DNA of 36,546 bases from JACKOD01 sp041591635 (GCA_041591635.1 JBFHRO010000004.1:1-36546), one strand, 5' to 3'; shown: positions 16,601 to 23,086, counted from the first letter of the stretch. The notes: generated by a model not told the origin, from the letters alone. Program-made: numbers and translations.

Positions 16601-16799
16601 CTTTATGACACTGGAAGACGAAACAGGCAATATCAATCTGATTGTCTTTCCCGCTACCGCGCACGCGCAACGCAAACCACTTTTGACAGCAAGGCTGCTG
16701 GAAGTTCACGGGCTGGTTGAACGACAAGGCAAAACGCTCAATGTTGTTGCGGGTCGTTTGATCAACATGAACAAGCTTCTAAACGGCATCGACACATGA
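13659..16799 (+). CDS. dnaE2: Error-prone DNA polymerase III alpha subunit DnaE2 (ImuC)
   Basis: This 1046-residue C-family polymerase is the catalytic member of the SOS mutasome. An N-terminal PHP domain begins YCELHCLSNFTFLRGASHPE. The palm carries the catalytic motif PDIDVDFEHERRE with D391 and D393. Further family blocks are YRARSAIRDIGKALG, FPRHLSQHTGGFVI, WDKNDLETLGLLKVDILALG and GVFQVESRAQISML. An OB-fold-like domain near the C-terminus (GLVTCRQRPASAAGVNFMTL) is also present. Housekeeping DnaE is longer, and the cassette context identifies DnaE2. I chose the ATG at 13659, which overlaps the imuB stop as ATGA, the usual sign of translational coupling. A start at 13596 would lie inside imuB and add unrelated residues. 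Confidence 0.96.
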   Translation: MSTASIKTSRYCELHCLSNFTFLRGASHPEELVNRAAALGYQALAITDECSLAGIVRAQVAARANRLKLLVGSEVTFSDVPLKLVILAPTRRAYGELCQFVTTGRRRGGKGSYQLFLQDLTLLQNCFILWPVWSDLARISHESQVAALIATSLPWAEQLKCLCPDRLWLMEEQLLQAHGQTQHQVIEALSAQTGIPQVCGNDVHMHEAGRQPLQDAVTAIRTGCSVFQAGSHCYSNRERYLRPVTTLTRLYSRQQVCTAQFIADSCVFSLDELRYEYPPELVPAGITAQSHLRSKVYTGAQRRYPSGVPVAITRQIEHELQLIHELGYEHYFLTIDDIVTYARDQKILCQGRGSAANSVICYCLGITEVDPMQIHLLFERFISKERHEPPDIDVDFEHERREEVIQYIYRKYGRERAALTAAVITYRARSAIRDIGKALGLNQHTLDQLIHKIDWRSQTEPWRVQLQRMLEQRSPLPPVAKHLITLVNQIIGFPRHLSQHTGGFVISAGPMSELVPIENAAMAGRTVIQWDKNDLETLGLLKVDILALGMLSAIRKTLDLIGQHRGTSFGMQNIPREDPAVYQMLQEGDSIGVFQVESRAQISMLTRLKPACFYDLVIEVAIVRPGPIQGGMVHPYLRRRQGLEPAQYSNQAIQEVLGRTLGVPIFQEQVIKLAMVAAGFTAGAADQLRRAMATWSKHGDLTAFQQQLKTGMIERGHCPGFADQICQQITGFGEYGFPESHAASFALLVYISAWLKCHEPEAFFCSLLNSQPMGFYSPSQLVQQARRQGVNILPIDINHSDKDHRLEAQGHSLRPAVRLGFRQIRGLSWRGMQQLCQARPERGFKDLAELVSLARLNPVDMEALAAANALESICGHRYQARWDILAENHCSAPLFSGIRTQEIAAERRSLSKPTEGAEIKADYVSTGLTLARHPLALLRNQGHLQHCITARILSHCKQGQLVCVAGLVTCRQRPASAAGVNFMTLEDETGNINLIVFPATAHAQRKPLLTARLLEVHGLVERQGKTLNVVAGRLINMNKLLNGIDT

Positions 16800-16926
16800 A
16801 ACCCTGCCACCCGTCTTGCTATTGCGTGGATAGGCATTTTCGTGAACACACCATTGAACTGAGTTTAAGCATGACTGAACACAGTCAAATATATCGAACA
16901 AAACTGACTAACAAGAAATTATGATA

Positions 16927-16945
16927 CAATCAACAGCGTTGATTG
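16927..16945 (-). terminator. Possible terminator hairpin after tRNA-Ser
   Basis: A perfect 8-bp inverted repeat, CAATCAAC and GTTGATTG, surrounds a three-base loop, ten bases past the tRNA 3' end. The following T content on the minus strand is only moderate. No other clear feature is seen in 16800-16954. Confidence 0.4.
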
Positions 16946-16954
16946 ATATTGAAA

Positions 16955-17045
16955 TGGCGGTGGGCCAGGGATTCGAACCCCGGGTAGGCTATTAACCTAC
17001 GGCGGTTTTCAAGACCGCTGCATTCAACCGCTCTGCCAGCCCACC
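16955..17045 (-). tRNA. tRNA-Ser (anticodon UGA)
   Basis: The 91-base gene has acceptor arms GGTGGGC and GCCCACC, discriminator G and an encoded CCA. The long variable arm is typical of a class II serine tRNA. The anticodon loop CTTGAAA gives anticodon TGA. The T arm has GTTCGAATC. Location next to the yccA-tus genes matches the pseudomonad arrangement. Confidence 0.95.
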
Positions 17046-17093
17046 TTTTTGGAAAAACTGCTAGAACACTGACTCCAAGCGTCAGCGGTGTGC

Positions 17094-17121
17094 ATGATAC
17101 CCCATTTCATTTTGCTGTCAA
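17094..17121 (-). promoter_or_regulatory. Stable-RNA promoter for tRNA-Ser
   Basis: The minus strand has a perfect -35 TTGACA (17121-17116), a 16-base spacer and -10 TATCAT (17099-17094), with a GC-containing discriminator. Transcription would start about 42 bases before the tRNA. Confidence 0.75.
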
Positions 17122-17169
17122 TCCTTCTTGGCCACTTCAGTCTTGAATTATTTCAATTCCGTAAGCTGG

Positions 17170-17197
17170 TTGAAATCGGCCAAACCATCGTTATGAT
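17170..17197 (+). promoter_or_regulatory. Promoter for the YccA-like gene
   Basis: -35 TTGAAA (17170-17175), a 16-base spacer and -10 TATGAT (17192-17197) lie about 55 bases before the ATG. Each element matches five of six consensus bases. Confidence 0.6.
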
Positions 17198-17252
17198 AGG
17201 AACAAGTGGATAGCACACAACAGGTGCTGGCATTCAAAAGGAGTCAGGTTCG

Positions 17253-17978
17253 ATGAGTAACGAAAAATTCAATCCAAACGAAATAAACTCGATGTTTCGG
17301 CGTCAGGGTGGCGGCACTGCGGTTATATCCGAGCAGGATGCCTTTAATCCGGCGATAGAAACCAACAAGCTGATACGCAACACTTACCTGCTGCTTTCGA
17401 TGACGCTTCTCTTTAGCGCATTCACCGCTGGCATGGCCATTATGACCAATGCGGCGCCCCTGCACTGGCTGCTTTCTCTGGGCGGCTCCCTGCTGCTGCT
17501 GTTTGGCGTGATGTGGACGCGCAATTCGGCCATGGCCCTTCCAATGGTGTTCGCCTTCACGGGCTTTTTTGGCTTCACCCTCGGGCCAACAATCAACATG
17601 TACCTTTCGCTGCCCAATGGTGGCCAAACCGTAATGACCGCGATGGCGCTAACAGCGGGAATCTTTCTGTCGCTGTCGGCCTACGCCTTGACCACCAAAA
17701 AAGACTTCAGTTTCCTGGGTGGATTCCTCTTCGCCGGATTGCTGGTCATTATTGTTGCTTCTCTGGCGGGTATGTTCTTTGAAATATCCGGACTGCACCT
17801 GATGATTTCGGCTGCAGCGGTGCTGATTTTTTCTGGCTACATACTTTACGACACCAGCGCAATCGTTAATGGCGGCCAAACCAACTATGTTATGGCCACC
17901 GTCAGCCTTTACCTTGATATCGTCAATCTCTTCATGCATTTGCTGCACTTGCTGCAAGCCCTGTCGGGAGATGATTAA
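17253..17978 (+). CDS. yccA: Bax inhibitor-1/YccA family inner-membrane protein
   Basis: The 241-residue protein has about seven hydrophobic spans after a hydrophilic N-terminus of some 45 residues. This is the BI-1/UPF0005 (YccA, YbhL) layout. Family landmarks are FAFTGFFGFTLGPTINMYL, the penultimate YILYDTSAIVNGG and the acidic C-terminal SGDD. In E. coli, YccA is a substrate and modulator of the membrane protease FtsH; the same role here is inference. AAGGAG lies ten bases before the ATG. Upstream is a good promoter and downstream a terminator, so it is probably a single-gene unit. Its place between tRNA-Ser and the tus genes is as in Pseudomonas and supports the YccA rather than YbhL assignment. 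Confidence 0.88.
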   Translation: MSNEKFNPNEINSMFRRQGGGTAVISEQDAFNPAIETNKLIRNTYLLLSMTLLFSAFTAGMAIMTNAAPLHWLLSLGGSLLLLFGVMWTRNSAMALPMVFAFTGFFGFTLGPTINMYLSLPNGGQTVMTAMALTAGIFLSLSAYALTTKKDFSFLGGFLFAGLLVIIVASLAGMFFEISGLHLMISAAAVLIFSGYILYDTSAIVNGGQTNYVMATVSLYLDIVNLFMHLLHLLQALSGDD

Positions 17979-18031
17979 TCACCAGGTTTTTGTAACGATT
18001 TGACTTGACCGGATCATACATTGATCCCAAG

Positions 18032-18066
18032 AAGACCCTTGGCGCTACCCGTCAAGGGTCTTTCTC
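18032..18066 (+). terminator. Rho-independent terminator after yccA
   Basis: A perfect 10-bp stem, AAGACCCTTG (18032-18041) and CAAGGGTCTT (18053-18062), surrounds an 11-base loop. It is followed by a T-rich tail. It lies 53 bases past the yccA stop and just before tusD. Confidence 0.8.
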
Positions 18067-18087
18067 ATTGTTTGCGCAGCGAATACC

Positions 18088-18480
18088 ATGAACTATGCTC
18101 TTCTTGTTACCGGCTCGCCACATGCTTCTCAAAGCCACCAGAGTGCGCTCAATTTTGCCAGAGCAGCCCTCACCCGAGGACACCGCATTTTGCGTGTATT
18201 CTTCTATGCGGAGGCTGTAGCCATAGGCAACAGCTTTTCCGGCGCTGTTCGCAATGAAGCACCACTGGCTCAGCAGTGGCAGGAAATCGCCCAGGCACAC
18301 AATATCGACCTGGTGATCTGTGTCACCGCCGCCATTCGCAGAGGGGTTCTCGACACGCACGAAGCAAAGCGCTACAACAAGCCGGCAAGCAACCTGCATT
18401 CAGGCTTTGTTCTGTCCGGCCTGGGGCAATTAGTAGAAGCCAGCCAGGAGTGTGACCGATTAATTACGTTTGCCAGCTAG
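18088..18480 (+). CDS. tusD: Sulfurtransferase complex subunit TusD
   Basis: The 130-residue DsrE-like protein is part of the TusBCD complex, which takes persulfide sulfur from TusA and passes it to TusE for 2-thiolation of tRNA wobble uridine by MnmA. The N-terminus MNYALLVTGSPHASQSHQSA and the active-site Cys78 (in DLVICVTAAIRRGV) match TusD exactly in position. The end FVLSGLGQLVEASQECDRLI is also typical. It is the first gene of a tight tusD-tusC-tusB-tusE run. Its Shine-Dalgarno sequence is weak. Confidence 0.95.
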   Translation: MNYALLVTGSPHASQSHQSALNFARAALTRGHRILRVFFYAEAVAIGNSFSGAVRNEAPLAQQWQEIAQAHNIDLVICVTAAIRRGVLDTHEAKRYNKPASNLHSGFVLSGLGQLVEASQECDRLITFAS

Positions 18481-18492
18481 AGAGACAGTGCC

Positions 18493-18864
18493 TTGACCGC
18501 CGCCGCAGCCAATCCGTTATTGATGATCTTCTCACGCGCCCCCTCTTCTACCCTGACGCGCGACATCCTTGACGCCAGTCTTGCGGCTGCCGCCTTTGAA
18601 CTACCAACAACCTTGCTGTTTATTGACGATGGGGTTTATTCACTGCTTCCAGATCAGCAGCCCTCTTCTCAATGCGCAGGCACCCCATTGAGTGATACGC
18701 TTGGCGCACTTGCCATTTATGGCATCGACCATGTGTTCGTCTCTCAAGAGGCACTGCAAAAACGCGGCATGACGGAACTCAACCCCTGCATTTGCGCCAA
18801 AATCGCCACTCGCGAAGACATAACAAGCCTGATTCATACGCACAGTCGAATTATTACCATATAG
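18493..18864 (+). CDS. tusC: Sulfurtransferase complex subunit TusC
   Basis: The 123-residue DsrF-like protein is a structural subunit of the TusBCD hexamer. LLMIFSRAPSSTLTRDILDASLAAAAFE and LLFIDDGVYSLL are the recognisable TusC segments. The start is uncertain. I use the TTG at 18493, which has a weak GAGAG upstream and twelve bases of spacing from tusD. An ATG at 18523 would remove ten residues but has no ribosome-binding site. Confidence 0.9.
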   Translation: MTAAAANPLLMIFSRAPSSTLTRDILDASLAAAAFELPTTLLFIDDGVYSLLPDQQPSSQCAGTPLSDTLGALAIYGIDHVFVSQEALQKRGMTELNPCICAKIATREDITSLIHTHSRIITI

Positions 18865-18872
18865 ATATCAAG

Positions 18873-19166
18873 ATGTTACTTCATATACTTAACAAATCGC
18901 CCGAGCATGAGGCCGCCCTAAGCAAGTGCTTTCACACATTATCAAAAGGTGACAAGATCTTGTTTATCGAGGACGGTGTATATTGCGCCCTTACCTCAGC
19001 GCACACCATCAACGCGATCGCACCGGATATTGATCTCTTTGCACTTGAACCGGATATTACCGCGCGAGGACTCACACCCCACCTGTCCCCGAGGATAAAG
19101 GTCATCGACTTTGACGGCTTCGTGATGCTTACCGAAACCTGTACCACAAGCGTGAGCTGGATATAA
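18873..19166 (+). CDS. tusB: Sulfurtransferase complex subunit TusB
   Basis: The 97-residue DsrH-like protein is the third subunit of the TusBCD hexamer. MLLHILNKSPEHEAALSKCF and GDKILFIEDGVYCAL are the typical TusB start and core. The ATG at 18873 lies nine bases after the tusC stop. A longer reading from 18792 would overlap tusC and adds residues unlike the family. Confidence 0.93.
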   Translation: MLLHILNKSPEHEAALSKCFHTLSKGDKILFIEDGVYCALTSAHTINAIAPDIDLFALEPDITARGLTPHLSPRIKVIDFDGFVMLTETCTTSVSWI

Positions 19167-19167
19167 G

Positions 19168-19491
19168 ATGTCCGCATCAAATCTGCCGGCACAGGATCAG
19201 GAAGGCTATCTGCTTGACTTTCATGCCTGGTCTGTCGAAATCGCCCAAACCTTGGCGCTAGGGCGTAATCTGCATCTGACCGAGGCACACCTCGAGGTGA
19301 TTCAGGTGTTGCGCAATTTCTATGCGGCTTACGGCATCATTCCCCCCATGCGAATCTTTGTAAAGCAACTCGCCAAAGAACTGGGGGAAAAAAAAGGCTC
19401 CAGCGCCTATCTTATGATGCTGTATCCAAACAGTCCGATGAAGCTTGCCTGCCTGATTGGCGGCTTGCCCAAACCTACCAATTGCCTGTAA
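19168..19491 (+). CDS. tusE: TusE/DsrC-family sulfur carrier with both conserved cysteines
   Basis: The 107-residue protein carries persulfide sulfur from TusBCD to the tRNA thiolase MnmA. The penultimate Cys106 in GLPKPTNCL is the carrier residue. Unusually for a TusE there is a second cysteine, Cys95, exactly 11 residues upstream (LACLIGGLP). E. coli TusE has Thr at this place, whereas the two-cysteine form is characteristic of DsrC, which forms a trisulfide with dissimilatory sulfite reductase. No dsr genes are visible, and the operon is a tus operon, so I keep the TusE name. The ATG follows the tusB stop by one base. Confidence 0.92.
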   Translation: MSASNLPAQDQEGYLLDFHAWSVEIAQTLALGRNLHLTEAHLEVIQVLRNFYAAYGIIPPMRIFVKQLAKELGEKKGSSAYLMMLYPNSPMKLACLIGGLPKPTNCL

Positions 19492-19520
19492 CCCCATCAA
19501 AACACGATACGGAAACCCCT

Positions 19521-20519
19521 ATGGCTATCACACACACCGAACACCCATTTGCTGAATATGTGCGCATACTTGGCAAGGGAAAAAAAGGCTCACGGTCCTT
19601 AAGTGAATCCGAAGCTTTTGATGCCATGTCAATGATTTTGAACGCAAAGGTTGAAGATCTACAACTGGGCGCGTTTCTCATGCTGTTACGGGTAAAAGAG
19701 GAGTCGCCGGAAGAGCTCAGCGGTTTCGTCAAAGCCGCCCAACAGAGAATTGCCGCACCAAGCAGCCTGCGCGTTGATCTGGACTGGTCATCTTATGCCG
19801 GCAAGCGCAGACATCTGCCCTGGTATCTTTTCTCGATTTTATTGCTGGCGCAACAAGGCGTAAAAATATTCATGCACGGCGCCAGTGGTCACACAGCAGA
19901 TCGAATCTATACCGAAGATGCCCTCAACGACCTTGGATTTGCACTCTGCACCACTTGGTCCGATGTTGAAGCACAACTCAATTGCACCAACTTCGCCTAT
20001 ATGTCACTTGAGCACATGCTCCCCTACATGCATACCATGATCAATATGCGCGCCTTACTCGGCCTGCGATCCCCCGTGCACTCCTTGAGCCGATTGTTGA
20101 ACCCGCTCGGGGCGCCGGTGGTCCTGCAGGGCATATTTCACCCTCCTTACGCCCAGTTACACCAAAAAGCCGGCATGCTGCTTGGCTATCCAACCCTGTG
20201 CGTTATCAAGGGCGAAGGTGGTGAAATAGAACGCAACCCTGATACCGGGCTCACAGCCTACACCAGCAAACAGGGTGTGCTCGCGACCGAGGACTGGCCA
20301 CCCATGTTTTCCAAAAGGCATGTCAAGGCGCCAGATTTGTCGATCAAACACATGAAGCAAGTCTGGTCTGGCACACAAGAAGATGAATATGGCGAAGGCG
20401 CGATCATTGGCACCCTGGCCCTGGCACTTAAAGAGCTTGGCAAGGTGACCACACAAGAAGCGGCGATGCAGCAGGCAAAAACCACATGGGATCAGAGAAA
20501 CAAGGCGCTATTTGGTTAG
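19521..20519 (+). CDS. TrpD2/YbiB-like protein (anthranilate phosphoribosyltransferase fold)
   Basis: The 332-residue protein resembles the glycosyltransferase family that contains TrpD but lacks convincing tryptophan context. The N-terminal helical domain (EYVRILGKGKKGSRSLSESEAFDAM, LQLGAFLMLLRVKEES) is followed by a nucleoside-phosphorylase-like core with LFSILLLAQQGVKIFMHG, MHTMINMRALLGLRSPVHSL and VIKGEGGEIERNP. E. coli YbiB, the closest described relative, binds nucleic acid and does not make phosphoribosyl anthranilate; the same applies here only by inference. The ATG at 19521 has GGAA six bases upstream; a TTG at 19482 would overlap tusE. The gap to tusE is 29 bases, so it likely shares the tus transcript. 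Confidence 0.85.
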   Translation: MAITHTEHPFAEYVRILGKGKKGSRSLSESEAFDAMSMILNAKVEDLQLGAFLMLLRVKEESPEELSGFVKAAQQRIAAPSSLRVDLDWSSYAGKRRHLPWYLFSILLLAQQGVKIFMHGASGHTADRIYTEDALNDLGFALCTTWSDVEAQLNCTNFAYMSLEHMLPYMHTMINMRALLGLRSPVHSLSRLLNPLGAPVVLQGIFHPPYAQLHQKAGMLLGYPTLCVIKGEGGEIERNPDTGLTAYTSKQGVLATEDWPPMFSKRHVKAPDLSIKHMKQVWSGTQEDEYGEGAIIGTLALALKELGKVTTQEAAMQQAKTTWDQRNKALFG

Positions 20520-20545
20520 CGCCTGACAGATATCCGTCAGGCGCT
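20518..20545. terminator. Hairpin between convergent TrpD2-like and DUF445-partner genes
   Basis: A perfect 10-bp inverted repeat (AGCGCCTGAC and its complement) surrounds an eight-base loop, starting at the stop codon of the TrpD2-like gene. No strong T run follows on either strand. It sits in a 39-base gap between convergent genes. Confidence 0.55.
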
Positions 20546-20558
20546 CAAGCTACGGGGG

Positions 20559-20870
20559 CTAACTGTCGCGGGGTTTGAACAGGGAAGCCAGTCCACCCTC
20601 AACCAGTTCTGACCCCCGCTTTACTACCGTACGTGTAGTATCTTTGACGGTAGCCGATGGCAGTTCCCGTACTGCCGATTTGATACCTTCTCGCACACCG
20701 GCGGCGACCCGGCTCTCTATGGACTCACTTGCCTTGTGAATCTCTTGTATTTTGGCCTCCAGCGCCGGCAGCACTTTTCGGATATAAACAACGTACAGCA
20801 GCAGGCAAGTCAAACTTGAAGCACCTACGGATGTCGCCAGAATAACCAGCAGCACGGACGCCATGCTCAT
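20559..20870 (-). CDS. Small single-span membrane protein, unknown function
   Basis: I do not recognise this 103-residue or slightly shorter protein. One hydrophobic span (about residues 4-28, SVLLVILATSVGASSLTCLLLYVVYI) is followed by a charged, helix-prone segment (KVLPALEAKIQEIHKASESIESRVAAG). The C-terminal part ends GLASLFKPRDS. The likely topology is an N-terminal anchor with a cytoplasmic tail. I chose the ATG at 20870, just after the DUF445 stop; a longer reading frame overlaps that gene. The ATG at 20864 is an alternative. It is almost certainly cotranscribed with the DUF445 gene, so a joint role is plausible. Confidence 0.7.
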   Translation of the reverse strand: MSMASVLLVILATSVGASSLTCLLLYVVYIRKVLPALEAKIQEIHKASESIESRVAAGVREGIKSAVRELPSATVKDTTRTVVKRGSELVEGGLASLFKPRDS

Positions 20871-20883
20871 ACCGCGCACTCGT

Positions 20884-22107
20884 TCAGAACAAGATAAACC
20901 ACTGCACCACCCCCGTGATGGCTCCCAGCACGCCACCAATCAACATTAACTGCCATTCTTCTTCCTGAAATCCTGGCCTTAGCACATCCTGAAACTCCGC
21001 CGGGCGCAGAGCCTTCATTCGCTCTGCCATGGCATGGGCCACCACATGAGCTCTCCCTTTGTTGAAGGTTTCATCGCGAAAGGGTTTGGTCGAAATCTCC
21101 ACGGCCTTTTCATGCAACGCCCGCTTGAGATCGGCATAACCCGCTGCCCCCATGGCAATCTGGGTTAAGGTGCGCAGAATGGTGGATTCATCGATAATCG
21201 GCCGCATGTGTTTTTGAATGATAGCCCGGGTACGATCAGCATGCTTTCCAAACACCATGGAATGGGCCACTTTTTCAACCGTGATCAGTTCTTCCGCAAT
21301 GATCCGACTCCACACATCCGAGACCTCGGCCTGGCGCTTGAGAAACAAGCCCTGTATACGGAACCCGAACAGGTAACGGGGGTTAAGCGGGCGAAAAATA
21401 AAGTTCAAAGCCAGCCAGTTAGTCGCAAACCCAACAAAAAAGCCGAACAAGGGCAACAAATGAAAGCTCTGATTGTAAAACCACACTGGAATGAGCATCA
21501 GTCCAAATAGCAGTCCAAACAACAACCCGCTTTTCACGATAAAGCTGAATTCCGCCGATCCTGCTTCCTTGAATATTCGCACCATCACTTCCGGGTGTGC
21601 TTTAAGTTCTTGGGAAAACAATGCATTGATATCGACCAACTCATCCAGTTGATCCCCAAATTCAGCTACCAGCGCTTCGATTCGCCGGGGAATCTGTTGC
21701 CGGGCCCAGTCATAGATTTTTCGTTTGACCGTATACGGCAGGTTATCCCAGAGAACGGCATGCTTTTCGTACATCACATCGTCTACGTATTCTTCGATAC
21801 GAGGCAAAATCTGGGAAATGATCTGCGCGGTAATCCGCTCCGGTTCCAGCTTCAGGAATACATCGTGCAGATCACCAAACCGCGCCACGGTGCGGTCGAC
21901 GCAGATCTGCGCCATTTTCTCGGCCTTGCGGGGAATGACACCCTGCCAGCCAAGCCAGCGCCCGACGCCCTGAAACTGCAACGGATAAAAGGTGAGTTGT
22001 ACGGCAATCCAGTTGGTTGCCCAGCCAATGAAGGCGGCAATGAGCGGCAAGCTTATCAGCTTGACCAAACCATGACTTTCAATAAAGGCGTGAAGTTGTG
22101 ATTCCAT
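20884..22107 (-). CDS. DUF445 family membrane protein
   Basis: The 407-residue protein has the DUF445 pattern. An N-terminal span (LISLPLIAAFIGWATNWIAVQL) carries the conserved GWATNWIAV motif, which recurs in variant form as GFFVGFATNWLALNFIF at the central hairpin, suggesting an internal duplication. A middle span has LLFGLLFGLMLIPVWF. Long amphipathic segments lie between, and a final span has LIGGVLGAITGVVQWFIL. No enzymatic motif is seen and the function is unknown. The ATG at 22107 is chosen; a GTG at 22122 would add five residues. A perfect TATAAT lies at 22137-22142 upstream. A small membrane protein gene follows after 13 bases. Confidence 0.85.
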   Translation of the reverse strand: MESQLHAFIESHGLVKLISLPLIAAFIGWATNWIAVQLTFYPLQFQGVGRWLGWQGVIPRKAEKMAQICVDRTVARFGDLHDVFLKLEPERITAQIISQILPRIEEYVDDVMYEKHAVLWDNLPYTVKRKIYDWARQQIPRRIEALVAEFGDQLDELVDINALFSQELKAHPEVMVRIFKEAGSAEFSFIVKSGLLFGLLFGLMLIPVWFYNQSFHLLPLFGFFVGFATNWLALNFIFRPLNPRYLFGFRIQGLFLKRQAEVSDVWSRIIAEELITVEKVAHSMVFGKHADRTRAIIQKHMRPIIDESTILRTLTQIAMGAAGYADLKRALHEKAVEISTKPFRDETFNKGRAHVVAHAMAERMKALRPAEFQDVLRPGFQEEEWQLMLIGGVLGAITGVVQWFILF

Positions 22108-22136
22108 AGGACTCGCTGACACATTGATTTAGCGAG

Positions 22137-22142
22137 ATTATA
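22137..22142 (-). promoter_or_regulatory. Candidate -10 element for the DUF445 gene
   Basis: The minus strand reads TATAAT at 22142-22137, 30 bases before the ATG. The -35 region (AGTATT at 17 bases) is a poor match. Further upstream at 22212-22222 lies the palindrome ATGTG-A-CACAT, a possible operator. Confidence 0.35.
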
Positions 22143-22302
22143 AGCAATATTATCGACAAAATACTGTGCAAATGTACCAAATAACTCATATGCGAGCTAT
22201 TTTGTAACCAAATGTGACACATCTTCGATTTTTATAAACCGACGACCTCGGGCGCAAGGAGAAATACTCAAATCGCCTCGCGCTCCACTTTGCTTTCTCA
22301 CC

Positions 22303-22884
22303 TTAGCGAAAATAAGCGCCGTCCGTTTGGGAGTGATCAGTAACATCCCGCACGCCCTTAAGTTCAGGAATGTGCTCCATCAACTTGCGTTCGACGCCCT
22401 CTTTCAACGTAATGCTCACCGCACTGCATCCCTGGCAACCGCCGCCAAACTTGAGTACAGCAATGCCTTCATCGATCACATCAACCAGGCTGACATCGCC
22501 GCCGTGCGAAGCCAGACCCGGGTTGATTTCTGTTACCAGCAAGTAATTGATCCGATCCGGCAGCGGTGAGTTTTCATCGACCTTGGGCGTTTTCGCATTG
22601 GGAGCCTTGATGGTCAGCTGGCCACCCATTTTGTCGGTGTTGTAGTCAACAAAAGCATCTTCGAGATACAGCAGGCTCTTCTCTTCAAGATACAGTGTGA
22701 ATTTTTCCAGGCTCACGACTTCATCGGTAAGTACCCGCTCGTCAGGACGACAATACGCCAGGCACGTTTCTGCATGCTTGGTACCGGGCTGGGTGACGAA
22801 CATTCTTACTCCCACCCCTTCCACATTTTGCTTTTCAAGCAACTGGTACAGGTAGTCTTGTGCTGAATCCGATATTTTTACCAT
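22303..22884 (-). CDS. nfuA: Fe-S biogenesis protein NfuA
   Basis: The 193-residue protein delivers 4Fe-4S clusters to client enzymes, notably under oxidative stress or iron limitation. An N-terminal degenerate A-type domain (MVKISDSAQDYLYQLLEKQN, with a single CLAYC rather than the three A-type cysteines) is followed by the C-terminal Nfu domain. That domain has the cluster-binding motif GGGCQGCSAVSITLKEGVE, with Cys150 and Cys153 at almost the same positions as in E. coli (149 and 152). I chose the ATG at 22884, as the family start is M-x-x-ISDSAQ. Further upstream starts lack homology. An IscR-like site lies at 22957-22981. Confidence 0.96.
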   Translation of the reverse strand: MVKISDSAQDYLYQLLEKQNVEGVGVRMFVTQPGTKHAETCLAYCRPDERVLTDEVVSLEKFTLYLEEKSLLYLEDAFVDYNTDKMGGQLTIKAPNAKTPKVDENSPLPDRINYLLVTEINPGLASHGGDVSLVDVIDEGIAVLKFGGGCQGCSAVSITLKEGVERKLMEHIPELKGVRDVTDHSQTDGAYFR

Positions 22885-22928
22885 TAAATTACCAACCCAC
22901 ATACATTGACCGGCGATCACAGAATTTC

Positions 22929-22957
22929 ATTCTAAGCCAATCCTCATAGAGATTAAA
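22929..22957 (-). promoter_or_regulatory. Candidate promoter for nfuA
   Basis: The minus strand reads -10 TAGAAT (22934-22929), a 17-base spacer and a weak -35 TTTAAT (22957-22952). The predicted transcript would start about 38 bases before the nfuA ATG. The IscR-like site abuts the -35. Confidence 0.4.
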
Positions 22958-22981
22958 TACCTAACCAAATTAGTTGGTTTT
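22957..22981. promoter_or_regulatory. IscR type-1-like operator upstream of nfuA
   Basis: The 25-bp stretch starting ATACCTAACC and ending GTTGGTTTT agrees with the E. coli IscR type-1 consensus (ATA-SYY-GACT, RWWWY, AGTC-RRS-TAT) at about 20 of 25 positions by eye. Its central arms ACC-AAATT-AGT sit where the 2Fe-2S form of IscR binds. nfuA is an IscR target in other gammaproteobacteria. The rest of the gap to metH (22885-23183) shows only a weak metH promoter candidate and no riboswitch that I can recognise. Confidence 0.5.
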
Positions 22982-23086
22982 GTCTTCTAAAATCCTGCCA
23001 GTTTGCGAAGCCCCCTTCCGGCCGAGTCTGAACGTACAGAAATCGGCATAGAGACTGCCCACCGCTCCTCTGCTACTATGCCCGGT

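Noticed and set aside
19168..19491. Evidence for a dissimilatory Dsr sulfur-oxidation system
   Set aside because: Only TusBCD/TusE-type genes are present; there is no dsrAB, dsrMKJOP or dsrL in the window, and the reductase at 28373-30034 looks assimilatory.
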